NCBI GenBank assembly: GCA_022818135.1 | Contig: JAFMSR010000006.1 | Coordinates: 38,549,538 to 38,613,537, forward strand | Source: Saxidomus purpurata | Taxonomy: Eukaryota > Mollusca > Bivalvia > Venerida > Veneridae | DNA: 64,000 nucleotides | Direction of reading: 5' to 3' | Part shown: in pieces, positions 12,220 to 21,719 of the stretch | How positions within the stretch are numbered: the first letter of the stretch is position 1 | Layout of the letters: each line of letters opens with the position of its first letter | Program-made: the position numbers and the translations under genes | The notes under the pieces: model-generated | The model's input: only the letters and a program-made list of their open reading frames with translations | Told to the model about the DNA's origin: nothing | The model's database searches: none

Positions 12220-12825
12220 TCACTCAGTATCTTCCATTTGTTCCGTATCTTCTTCCTCTTCCAACTGTGGAGTGACGTAATTGTCCAGCACTTTATCAAA
12301 CAGAAATCTCCGTTTAAGAATGGCGTACTTTAAGGCTTCCTCCCCTTCGTAGTGTTCTGTTGCAATTAGTTGATTGACTGTCTTCTTTATCGCTTTATAG
12401 ATGGGATCCTTCTTCATAGCATCGAACCACACCAGTTTTCTACCGAAAATGTTCATCATGGCTTTCCTGTAAGTGCTTTTCATGTCCTCAAAGACATTTT
12501 CTCTGGCTTCACTTTCACTGATCTCGGTATCTTCTTCCATAAGCTCCTTCACTTCGGTTTCATACTGCGACTGGCACTTATCAAACGCTTCCTCTACAAT
12601 GTATTCCCAAGGGTCAATATCCAAACTCTTCTCAGATGTTACAGACATATCGTCGTCGCTGTTATCAGAATTGTTTTCATTAACAGGTCCAAAAATGTCC
12701 TCTTGTACAGAAATGTCTGACATCGCGTCTTCCTCTGAATCTTCGTCCGGATGTGCAGACCTTTTATGCCGCAACATATTATCCCGTCTTCTAAAGACTT
12801 TGAAACATATATCACATTCAAACAT
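12220..12825 (-). CDS. C2H2 zinc-finger protein with acidic and helical C-terminus (left-arm copy)
   Basis: The 201-residue product begins with one classical C2H2 finger (C4, C7, H20, H25), followed by an acidic Asp/Glu/Ser stretch (residues ~27-75) and a conserved-looking helical domain with a WFDAMKKDPIYKAIKKT motif and a late KRRFLFDKVLD segment; it ends in an acidic tail. From memory of invertebrate genomes, proteins with one N-terminal finger, an acidic linker and a W-x2-AMKKDP-type motif are multicopy and often adjacent to Maverick/Polinton genes; this should be confirmed by search. It follows the basic-protein gene on the same strand, 46 bp downstream, suggesting co-transcription from the palindrome centre. 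Exact role unknown; a regulatory or DNA-binding protein is plausible. Confidence 0.75.
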   Translation of the reverse strand: MFECDICFKVFRRRDNMLRHKRSAHPDEDSEEDAMSDISVQEDIFGPVNENNSDNSDDDMSVTSEKSLDIDPWEYIVEEAFDKCQSQYETEVKELMEEDTEISESEARENVFEDMKSTYRKAMMNIFGRKLVWFDAMKKDPIYKAIKKTVNQLIATEHYEGEEALKYAILKRRFLFDKVLDNYVTPQLEEEEDTEQMEDTE

Positions 12826-12871
12826 CGCGCTTGAAGGCTAAACTGCAAATGAGGAGGAGTCATGTAAGTGT

Positions 12872-13306
12872 TCACTTTAATACCTGTCCAATAGTAGTGA
12901 TGCTTTCATCTTCTTTTGAGGTCTGCTTCGGCTTTCTGCTCGCAGATGGTGCCCTCTGCCTAAGTTTCTTGTTACTCTTGTTACTAATACCATCTAACTT
13001 CCCTATGGAACCTTTACGCTTCCGTGTTTTACTGACTTCTTTCATTCGTTGCAATTCCAGATCGATTAATGTCACTTTAGGTTTGGACTGACGATCAAGC
13101 ATACTCTTAGCTATAGCTGTCGTCTGCTCCGCTGGGAGGACCATCCGTATATACATTTCAGAATGAGGCACATGGCTTTTACGAGATGCGCTCCTATTAA
13201 ACTTCCTCTTTACTCTCTTTTCTTTTGTATCGAATATATCCATTTTTCTCAGGTGTGCGTCTTCACTTCTTGACATCCAAGCAATCACTGAAGTAAAAAA
13301 TGTCAT
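12872..13306 (-). CDS. Small lysine/arginine-rich protein of the palindromic element (left-arm copy)
   Basis: The 144-residue open frame begins near the palindrome centre and runs outward, directly upstream of the C2H2 gene. It is rich in Lys, Arg and Ser, with several nuclear-localisation-like runs (KEKRVKRKFNR, KTRKRKG) and a central segment around MVLPAEQTTAIAKSMLDR. The first methionine lies just before a TTACTTCAG sequence that could be a 3' splice site, so the true start may be the internal methionine at residue 11 or an upstream exon. No domain is recognised. Its position between centre and C2H2 gene is repeated exactly in the other arm. Confidence 0.5.
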   Translation of the reverse strand: MTFFTSVIAWMSRSEDAHLRKMDIFDTKEKRVKRKFNRSASRKSHVPHSEMYIRMVLPAEQTTAIAKSMLDRQSKPKVTLIDLELQRMKEVSKTRKRKGSIGKLDGISNKSNKKLRQRAPSASRKPKQTSKEDESITTIGQVLK

Positions 13307-13485
13307 TCTATTTATTTATCGTTTAAGACTCGAGCTTTAAGACGTTTAAAAACCACCGTTGCAATAATATCGATATTCGAACGTAAATAGGTATATATCC
13401 TACTTACTACCAGCTTATCTATCAGTTCGACTATATTGTTCACTTACACGCTTAAATGGAATCCTTCTTAAGTTTATGATTCAAA

Positions 13486-13590
13486 TATGGTTAACTCCTC
13501 GGAGGTAAGGGAGTGCCCCCAAACGTGTCTGACACCATCCCCTAGCGCAGGGGGCACTCCCTTACCTCCGAGGAGTTAACCATATTTGAA
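13486..13590. repeat. Palindrome centre with short unpaired spacer
   Basis: The arms meet at GGGAGTGCCCCC...GGGGGCACTCCC, leaving a ~25-30-base spacer (AAACGTGTCTGACACCATCC...) that is not self-complementary to the arms. The two basic/C2H2 gene pairs diverge from this centre, so the ~450 bp between their starts (13307-13763) must contain a bidirectional promoter if they are expressed. Confidence 0.85.
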
Positions 13591-13763
13591 TCATAAACTT
13601 AAGAAGGACTCCATTTAAGCGTGTAAGTGAACAATATAGTCGAACTGATAGATAAGCTGGTAGTAAGTAGGATATATACCTATTTACGTTCGAATATCGA
13701 TATTATTGCAACGGTGGTTTTTAAACGTCTTAAAGCTCGAGTCTTAAACGATAAATAAATAGA

Positions 13764-14198
13764 ATGACATTTTTTACTTCAGTGATTGCTTGGATGTCAA
13801 GAAGTGAAGACGCACACCTGAGAAAAATGGATATATTCGATACAAAAGAAAAGAGAGTAAAGAGGAAGTTTAATAGGAGCGCATCTCGTAAAAGCCATGT
13901 GCCTCATTCTGAAATGTATATACGGATGGTCCTCCCAGCGGAGCAGACGACAGCTATAGCTAAGAGTATGCTTGATCGTCAGTCCAAACCTAAAGTGACA
14001 TTAATCGATCTGGAATTGCAACGAATGAAAGAAGTCAGTAAAACACGGAAGCGTAAAGGTTCCATAGGGAAGTTAGATGGTATTAGTAACAAGAGTAACA
14101 AGAAACTTAGGCAGAGGGCACCATCTGCGAGCAGAAAGCCGAAGCAGACCTCAAAAGAAGATGAAAGCATCACTACTATTGGACAGGTATTAAAGTGA
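13764..14198 (+). CDS. Small lysine/arginine-rich protein (right-arm copy)
   Basis: Mirror image of 12872-13306, with an identical predicted protein of 144 residues. It is transcribed away from the centre and is followed after 46 bp by the C2H2 gene. See the left-arm copy for motif description. Function unknown. Confidence 0.5.
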   Translation: MTFFTSVIAWMSRSEDAHLRKMDIFDTKEKRVKRKFNRSASRKSHVPHSEMYIRMVLPAEQTTAIAKSMLDRQSKPKVTLIDLELQRMKEVSKTRKRKGSIGKLDGISNKSNKKLRQRAPSASRKPKQTSKEDESITTIGQVLK

Positions 14199-14244
14199 AC
14201 ACTTACATGACTCCTCCTCATTTGCAGTTTAGCCTTCAAGCGCG

Positions 14245-14850
14245 ATGTTTGAATGTGATATATGTTTCAAAGTCTTTAGAAGACGGGATAATATGTTGCG
14301 GCATAAAAGGTCTGCACATCCGGACGAAGATTCAGAGGAAGACGCGATGTCAGACATTTCTGTACAAGAGGACATTTTTGGACCTGTTAATGAAAACAAT
14401 TCTGATAACAGCGACGACGATATGTCTGTAACATCTGAGAAGAGTTTGGATATTGACCCTTGGGAATACATTGTAGAGGAAGCGTTTGATAAGTGCCAGT
14501 CGCAGTATGAAACCGAAGTGAAGGAGCTTATGGAAGAAGATACCGAGATCAGTGAAAGTGAAGCCAGAGAAAATGTCTTTGAGGACATGAAAAGCACTTA
14601 CAGGAAAGCCATGATGAACATTTTCGGTAGAAAACTGGTGTGGTTCGATGCTATGAAGAAGGATCCCATCTATAAAGCGATAAAGAAGACAGTCAATCAA
14701 CTAATTGCAACAGAACACTACGAAGGGGAGGAAGCCTTAAAGTACGCCATTCTTAAACGGAGATTTCTGTTTGATAAAGTGCTGGACAATTACGTCACTC
14801 CACAGTTGGAAGAGGAAGAAGATACGGAACAAATGGAAGATACTGAGTGA
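14245..14850 (+). CDS. C2H2 zinc-finger protein (right-arm copy)
   Basis: Mirror image of 12220-12825 with an identical predicted 201-residue protein: one N-terminal C2H2 finger, acidic linker and helical domain. Identical proteins in both arms argue for very recent formation or ongoing arm-to-arm conversion. Confidence 0.75.
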   Translation: MFECDICFKVFRRRDNMLRHKRSAHPDEDSEEDAMSDISVQEDIFGPVNENNSDNSDDDMSVTSEKSLDIDPWEYIVEEAFDKCQSQYETEVKELMEEDTEISESEARENVFEDMKSTYRKAMMNIFGRKLVWFDAMKKDPIYKAIKKTVNQLIATEHYEGEEALKYAILKRRFLFDKVLDNYVTPQLEEEEDTEQMEDTE

Positions 14851-15723
14851 GAGTGATACATGTATAACAGGACTGTCAAACTTGTTCGGCTAATAGTAAA
14901 ACGATATTGTCGAAGCTAAAGTGAGCTGCGTGTCTTTTGTATAAAAAAAGCCTTTATGATCTGTGACATTTCTATCAACGAATTGACTGACTTCATTTAT
15001 TTGTTCCATCTGGAAAGAGCAAAACTTGTGTCTGTTTTATTAAAACTCACGCTTTTATATTAAAGAAATGTAGATAATTTAGAAGAAAAAAATAAATGTA
15101 GCTAATAAACACAGATGTTGCTTTGTGACTTCCTTTTCTCGGTCATTTTTCCAATAGGTGGTGTTTACCATTTAACTAAGGGTATATAAAAACGTCTAGC
15201 AACAAGCAAGAGTTTAAATCAAGTAATAAGCTTTTATCTAAAACTATTCATTTAAAATATACGTAAGATTAAAATAATGCTTTCCTACAACGCTCACTCC
15301 ACTAAAATTAACGCTATTCAAAGAAAAGGCATGCGGTTTACGGGTCGCAGTGTGTGCTTGGAGTTCTTTCAAAAAAAATGTAATTTAATCGTGTCACCAT
15401 GACAATCTCGCTTGTTATTTAATACCTGTTTGTGGTTTTTATAAGTATACAGTTGATGTCCTTTCGAAATATATTAGTTATCAACTTTTTTTAAAATATT
15501 TTATTAATCTACATGTATGTTGAGAAATATACGCAAAAGTTTGTTTTATTTTCATTGCATTATACGCTTGAATAAACCGTCCTATCTTTTTATAAGTGTT
15601 TCATTTAGAATTTTACAATGGGTAGGTTCCATTTATTGGTCATTGGGGTGCTCATTAAAGTCCAGTATTACTTGTATGATTTCGACGGCATACCCCAAAT
15701 TTGAGATGAAATAATCCGAAATA

Positions 15724-16092
15724 TCAACATACATGTCTCATTTGCAGAAACCAGTGCCATATAGATAGAAATCGAATAAAACATTTTGACGCATATAGCC
15801 ACAAACATTCAGGAGACCGAACCAAACGACTTTTACCTCCCTTAGATATCCCTAAAAGGTTAGAATCCGTTTGCATTGGTCTGTTTCTCCTCACTACCTC
15901 CGAGGCTTTCATTTTCACATGCTTGAGAAATGCCTTACGGTTTTCAAACACGCAGTCGCAGCATACACAGATATTTGAATAATACTCGCACGTATGCCAT
16001 ACTCTGAAGTGGTGTAATAGGTTTCTCCAAAGCAAAAAAACGTAACCACATTTCCTACAATGAAATATGATGTTCTTGTCGTTACTCTCCAT
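15724..16092 (-). CDS. Two-zinc-finger protein (right-arm copy)
   Basis: Mirror image of 10978-11346, starting at the ATG that pairs with 10978. It differs from the left copy by two residues only. It converges with the C2H2 gene that ends at 14850; the ~870 bp between them is AT-rich and has no other frame of note. Confidence 0.55.
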   Translation of the reverse strand: MESNDKNIIFHCRKCGYVFLLWRNLLHHFRVWHTCEYYSNICVCCDCVFENRKAFLKHVKMKASEVVRRNRPMQTDSNLLGISKGGKSRLVRSPECLWLYASKCFIRFLSIWHWFLQMRHVC

Positions 16093-16730
16093 AGTGAGAT
16101 AACGGTCTCGCTTTATTAGCAACTGACCTCGCCGTCTGTACCAAATCACTATCATATATATCAACACTATAAGCCACAAGAAGTGACCCTCCTCATAACC
16201 TCCTCGTACCTCCTCAATACCTCATCATACCTCCTCATTACCTCCTCATTACCTCCTCATGCCTCCTCAATACCCCATCATACCTCCTGAATGACTCATC
16301 TTGTCACTTCGTGTGGCTTATAGTGTTGATATATATAATAGTGAATTCCTACTATACCCCTGTAGAGATATATTATGTGACCTTTGCTCTGCTACACATC
16401 CTATAGAAAACCGACTCATGCATGTAAGATTTACACACCGGACATTAAGTGCTAATTGAATGGCGGACGCAAAAGCGATGATATGGTCTCCGAACCGGTC
16501 GTTATAACCTGAAAAGTCTGCTCTTTTTATCGAGTCGGATTCAATCGCGTCATTGTTTCACTCCTCATTGGTTAATTCAGCTCATTCAAAAGGAGAACTC
16601 TTGTCAACATAAAACTCGAATGACTGTCACAATTATTTCCCTTAGACCATATGAGCACATATGTTGGTATGAGCAAAAGTTTCGGGTATGAGCAATATTT
16701 TCGGGGGGGGACCCCCCATTTTATACTACT

Positions 16731-16736
16731 CATTCT
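16731..16736. repeat. 6-bp target-site duplication CATTCT (right)
   Basis: Exact repeat of 10334-10339, immediately after the right terminus ...TATACTACT. Confidence 0.9.
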
Positions 16737-17384
16737 TACGAGTGTATGTTGTATGATGCTAATTTCCTGTTTCTTTCTTCCACATGCATGTTTCTTCTTC
16801 CACCTGCATGCATCTTTATTGCAAATGCCTGTTATATATTTGCTATTTTCTATTGTGATTGTGCTGATTACTTAGTAATGATGTATTTGTACTTCTGATT
16901 ACTCCGTTATGCGTCATCGCATGTGTCGTTCTTCCAAGTGCTTGCTGTATGTTGCTTAAAGCATATTATTTTCTTCCAAATACATGTTTCATTTGTACTA
17001 CTGACTACTCTATTCTTGGAAGTCTCCGACATGAAAAAGTAGCAGATATACGTGGTAAAAAGTAACAAACATGTCATTTTAGTAATTAAATTCTTATTCC
17101 AGGGAGATAACCGCGTACGAACGAAAAATATCCCATAGCTGAAATCCGAAAAGAGCTCTTTTCGCAAAAAGAGAATTTCACATACGAAAAGAGGACTTTT
17201 TGATTTAATTATGTGTTAATTGATAAAACAGTCAATCCATTTAAGTTGTAGGTTAGTATAACCTAAGATGACGACAATCTTTAAACGCATGACCTTGAAG
17301 TGGAAGTTTGTATGTTTTCCTACTACCTCAAATGTCATTCAACCAGGAGCGAAAGCAGTTTTAGCTAGTACGAAAAGAAGATCT
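16737..17384. other. Continuation of the host repeat, then plain spacer
   Basis: The first ~150 bp (TACGAGTGTATGTTGTATGATGC...) continue the host repeat that was split by the palindromic element. Beyond about 16900 nothing is recognised. Confidence 0.5.
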
Positions 17385-17690
17385 TCCCAGGAATACCTAT
17401 CTCCCAGCTGGCTGGTTATTCGAAGCTAGCTGGGTATTCGTTTTTCGATTTTCGAATACCCAACTCCCAGCTGGCTGGGTATTCGAAATAAGCTAGGTAT
17501 TCGCCTTACGTGTAGCGAATACCCAACTCACAGCTGTCTGGGTATTTGAATTTAGCTAGGTATTCGCTTTACTTTTTGCGAATACCCAACTACCAGTTGG
17601 CTGGGTATTCTAATCTAGCTGGATATTGGCTTTACTCTTTGCGAATATCCAACTCCCAGGTGGCTGGTTATTCGAAGCTTACTGGGTAAT
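17385..17690 (+). repeat. Minisatellite, ~60-bp unit containing GAATACCCAACTCCCAGCTG
   Basis: Four to five units alternate AGCTGGCTGGGTATTCG and its near-complement CGAATACCCAACTCCCAGCTG, so each unit can form a hairpin. Confidence 0.85.
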
Positions 17691-18471
17691 GCCTAGACTG
17701 GCATCAGTCGTTAGAGTCCTCATGTTTTATCTGAACATTTTACAACATCTCCACAATTTCTCCTTCCCTTGACTCTCCCAATCTTAATGAAAGTTGTTTC
17801 AGAATGTGTGGTTTGATAACTTCTAGGACGATGTAATAACTATGTCACGATGAGTGAGAAACTGTGCATGAGCTTTGATTAAGACAAATTTTTAATAGAG
17901 ATATTTTCTTAAAAGAGAAAAAGGCTTCAAGAAAAAAAAGGCCTCTCAATCTCAACAGACTTTTATAAGTCTAGGTAATTCCCTTAACTTATGCAAAAAC
18001 GCAACTAATGGCTAGCTAGATATTCAAATCTAGCTTGTATTGAATACCAAATAACCAATCCCATCTTCTAGCTAACTTCACTGACCTGCATGATAACGCG
18101 GTATTTGAGTGACTGTTACGCGAAATATTTTGTCTGTCCGTCCGTACGTCCGTCCGTCCGTATAATTCAGTTCCTGCAACAAACAGAAAATACAAACATT
18201 GATTGTATGTCGTCGCTAAGTATTAGGTTGTAATTTAAAAATGATATAATTTTATAAACTGTATAAAATGAGAAGGGTGATTTTGTAGAATGAAATTTCA
18301 GCTGTGGCCAGGCGCAATGAACAAATTGAACAACTTGATATATATGTATGTGCTTTTATAGGTAAAAATGACAATGCGGACTTCAATATTCTGCCTTTGT
18401 GACTAGTGCAGATCATGATCTGTTTGCCATTTCGCGACAATGCCCTTTGTTACTAGCATTACAAAAAAGGT
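17691..18471. other. Intergenic with a small TCCG microsatellite
   Basis: A (TCCG)n-like run is present at about 18132-18162. No other feature is recognised. Confidence 0.45.
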
Positions 18472-18723
18472 GTGCGTCGAGAGTTGCTGTTTGTGAAGAA
18501 CATTCGCTGTGATGCTTTTGAGCAGTGTCCAGTTTCAAATGCAATACTAAGAGAGTACTTTAGCACCAAGAAAGTCGCACTGTATAGTACGGATAGTACG
18601 GGTGATGGGAATTGTTTATTCAGTGCCGTGTCTACTTGTGTCGCTGACAAAGGGGATAATTCAACGCCAGTCAAACAATTACGTCAGCCACCCAATGTGA
18701 CTTTTTTTACAGAATATGCATAA
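18472..18723 (+). pseudogene. OTU-like cysteine protease fragment
   Basis: The open frame contains GDGNCLFSAVS, the nucleophile motif of OTU-family deubiquitinases (Asp, then Cys in DGNCLF), preceded by a YST-rich strand as in the family. Only the N-terminal ~50 residues of an OTU domain are present: there is no in-frame ATG (the frame opens with GTG), the catalytic histidine region is missing, and the frame degenerates after about 18690. It could be one exon of a larger gene whose other exons I cannot find, or a decayed copy. OTU domains also occur in vertnin-like and transposon-encoded proteins in invertebrates. Confidence 0.5.
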
Positions 18724-18759
18724 ACAAGAAGAATGTAGCATTTTAATAAAAAACCAAAA

Positions 18760-19080
18760 AGACACATGGGAAGATAATTACATGCAAGGTATCGGTAAAT
18801 AAGACAGATGAGGATGCAACATTCATGAATATAATATTGAAGGTAAAGAAGTAAGATGAATGAAATCATAATGTCAACATAGAAGTAATCAACAGAAACA
18901 TACACTACTAAATAACAAGTATATAACATGCATGTGGAAGAAAGAAACATGAAATAAGCATCATACAACATGCACTCGTAAGAGTCACATGCATGTAAGA
19001 TGTAAGAAAGAAGACAAATGAGCATGTAGTGTTCATAAAGAAGAATCTAGACCAATAGATTTATGGCGGTGATTCCCTTC
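18760..19080 (-). repeat. Uninterrupted relative of the repeat hit by the palindromic element
   Basis: The reverse complement of about 18870-19080 reads continuously through the position where 10334-16736 is inserted in the other copy (TTACATGCATGTGAC followed by TCTTACGAGTG). It acts as a paralogous empty site. About 14 bases next to the junction differ between the copies. Confidence 0.7.
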
Positions 19081-19094
19081 CATAAGCATAGACT

Positions 19095-20040
19095 ATAGAA
19101 GGATATTTAAGTAAATATTATGTTAATGTAACTGACAACTGTATTCGTCTAAATGACAAGTGCCTATATTTAAGTAAATATTCTGTTCATGTAACTGGAA
19201 ACTGTATTCGTCTAAATGGCAAGTGTCTATATTTAAGTTAATATTCTGTTCATGTAACTGGAAACTGTATTCGTCTTAATAACAAGTGCCTAGTAAGTGC
19301 AATTAATTTGTGCCTAATTATAATTGACTACTGCATCGTGTATGCGTACAACTTTTAGTTGCCTTCCATTCATTGCTTAATGATAATTGCCTACGTCCCA
19401 ACTGATAAGTATATACGTTTTAATACTTAATGTCTATGTGTTTACACTATGTGATTGCGTGAAAATGTTAAGTGTTTATTTTCATTGACTACTGTGTTTG
19501 TGTATTTATTTAATACATTATCAATAGCAGTAAGCATATAGACGAATGGAACTAAATGAATGGACTTTTAAGAACGAAATAGAAGGGGAACCAATAATAC
19601 TTATACCCTGCGACTGCATTAATACATTTTGTAAACCAAAACGGGCACCAATAAAACTGGTACTCTTTGAAACCATGAACGAGAACTCTTACGAATAACT
19701 CTTCTGCCATTGGTATGCAAGTAGTCTAAAATAACTACCCTTACCATTACGCTATCACATAGTGTAAACACATAGACACTAAGAATTAATACGTATGTAC
19801 TTATCAGCTTAACGTAGGCAATTATCATGAAACAATGAATGGAAGGCAATTTAAGGTTGTACGCATACACAATGCAGAAGTCATTATTAGTAAGCACAAA
19901 TCAATTGCATATAAATAAGCCACTTGTCATTTAGACAGTTGTCAGTTACATGAACGGAATATTTACTTAACTATAGGCACTTGTTATTTAGACGAATACA
20001 GATGTCAGTTACATAAACAGATTATTTACTTAAAAACCCT
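19095..20040. repeat. Fold-back element with internal ~75-bp tandem repeats
   Basis: The left half carries about three units of AAGTAAATATT...GTAACTGACAACTGTATTCGTCTAAATGACAAGTGCC. The right half (19740-20040) carries the inverse of these and of the inner segment (CACATAGTGTAAACACATAGACAC...). Arms are about 80% identical. There is no coding capacity. Confidence 0.7.
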
Positions 20041-20829
20041 TCCATAATGGACAATGTAAAGTAAATATACCGTTTATGAATTTTACAGATTGTATTATAC
20101 ATTGTATATTTTTCATTGCTTAGGGTATTTTGGTATTGTTTATTTTCATGCCTTGATTCATCCATTCAGAAATACTTGTATATAAGTTAGTTTCAACTAG
20201 AACATGTAAAATGATGTTACACTCAATGTGATTATTTAGATACCATCTACAATGAGTAACTTTACAGTAAATATAAAGTACAATGAATGAAGTGTCTGAA
20301 GCACAGCAATAAAGACGTATTTTATGGTTTCTTATAGTTTTCTTGTTTTGGTCAAGGACTTAGTAAATAATTCTAAAAATTATTCACTGCATGATACAGG
20401 ACTTATTCTAGTAAACGATTTAAGACCGCATAATGGTTGGCCAAGCTGGTTACAATAACATTACAACATATCCATTTATCTTAACATGTCTATTTAGTGT
20501 ACCATCATTAGTTTTGAATGCGCTCCAAGGGAGACAATACGTATCACTATGAATGCATTTTTCTAGTTTTAATGAACACCCACACTTTCGCTTTACTGAG
20601 ACTGGTGGATGTATTTAATTTTCATTAAATGTTACTTTATACAACTCTATCCAATCAGCTGTCAAAGAATATTTTATGAATGAAAATAAAAGTTTCTACT
20701 GTGACCATATTCGTGGGTGAGATCGCAAAGGAAATTAAGCAGAGACAAAATATCTGACGGTAAGACATACATGTATACAGTAAATCTTTATCATACCAAA
20801 TGTTTCGCATTGCTTAAGGGTTAAGTGCA
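20041..20829. other. Intergenic, nothing recognised
   Basis: AT-rich spacer without motif or open frame of note. Confidence 0.45.
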
Positions 20830-21030
20830 GCGAGAGCTTATGCGGGAGGGGAGCAGTTGTGTAAAGATTAAGGTGTCCGCCGCATCTCCTGGAGGTTGAG
20901 GGTTCGAGCAGCACTGGGGGTCGTATCTCCTTATATGACAGCAGTACTGTTTTTTTTTTTCAGGAAGCGAACTCGAGAGTAACTTGATAAGCTTCAAGCT
21001 TTCTTCAAAAGCGAGCTAAAATAAAGTGAT
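20830..21030 (+). repeat. tRNA-derived SINE-like repeat
   Basis: GGTTGAGGGTTCGAGCA resembles an RNA polymerase III B-box (GGTTCGA core), with an A-box-like TTAAGGTGTCC upstream. The 3' part (GAAGCGAACTCGAGAGTAACTTGATAAGC...GAGCTAAAATAAA) recurs at 24363-24432, marking it as the common tail of a SINE family. Confidence 0.6.
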
Positions 21031-21719
21031 GATTCGATTTTTAAATCAATCCGTCGCAAAGGTCTGAAGAAAAATGTGGATGTCACAAAATTGCGTGGCG
21101 GAGAAACGCGACATGTACTTGAACGTCTAAGACAAATAGACCGCAGTACATCAACAAAATTATTTTACATATACATGTAGAAGGAAATGACATTAACAGT
21201 GGTAAATCGTTACCGGTACTTCGGGGTGACCTTAAGGAAATCATCGCACTGCTAGAGAAATGCGAATGCAACAAGTTTTTCTTCTGTATGCCCGCGTACA
21301 AACATAGACGTGACTCCTCTCAATGACACCATCGAACAAATATGTCAACAGAATGGAGTATTGAGGACTACTGTTCATTTGTGCAATATTGATGATCAGT
21401 ACAATTTCAGTTACTTTAGCTACACATTTAAGGCATGTTTTGATTCTCCTTGTATCTGTCCTCCTTCTCAGTAAATAATGATATTAGTATTATATCTTAA
21501 AAACATACAAACTAGATTTTGACTGAAATCCATTTTAAATTTGTCTTCTTGTAATGTAACAGTAAGTACTTATAAATGCAAAAGTAGTCCAATGTCTACT
21601 TCAGCTCATATTGTTGATAGTAACTGTGATGGTCAATTAGCTGGAGATAATGCACAGACGTCTGGTAATGTTAACGATTTTGATACACAAGGTTCTCAGA
21701 AACTATTATCAGTTTTAAA

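Larger units (their letters stand above)
10340..16730. mobile_element. Giant palindromic Polinton-like element (6,391 bp)
   Basis: Every position i in the left arm pairs with position 27070-i in the right arm, from 10340/16730 inward to a ~25-30-bp spacer at about 13525-13550. There are no indels and only a handful of substitutions that I could find (for example near 10750, 11130, 11265, 11455 and 13447). The ends read AGTAGTATA..., the same first nine bases as the Polinton at 32398-46735, and the element is flanked by a perfect 6-bp duplication. Each arm carries three genes: a two-finger protein pointing inward, then a C2H2 protein and a basic protein both transcribed away from the centre. 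No integrase, ATPase, capsid or polymerase gene is present, so mobility would have to be supplied in trans. Classification as a Polinton derivative is an inference from ends, duplication length and zinc-finger gene type. Confidence 0.88.

Noticed and set aside
10340..16730. Palindrome as a sequencing/assembly artefact
   Set aside because: Symmetry ends exactly at a 6-bp duplication, the flanking sequences are not symmetric, and the arms carry real-looking substitutions and an asymmetric central spacer. Still needs read-level confirmation.
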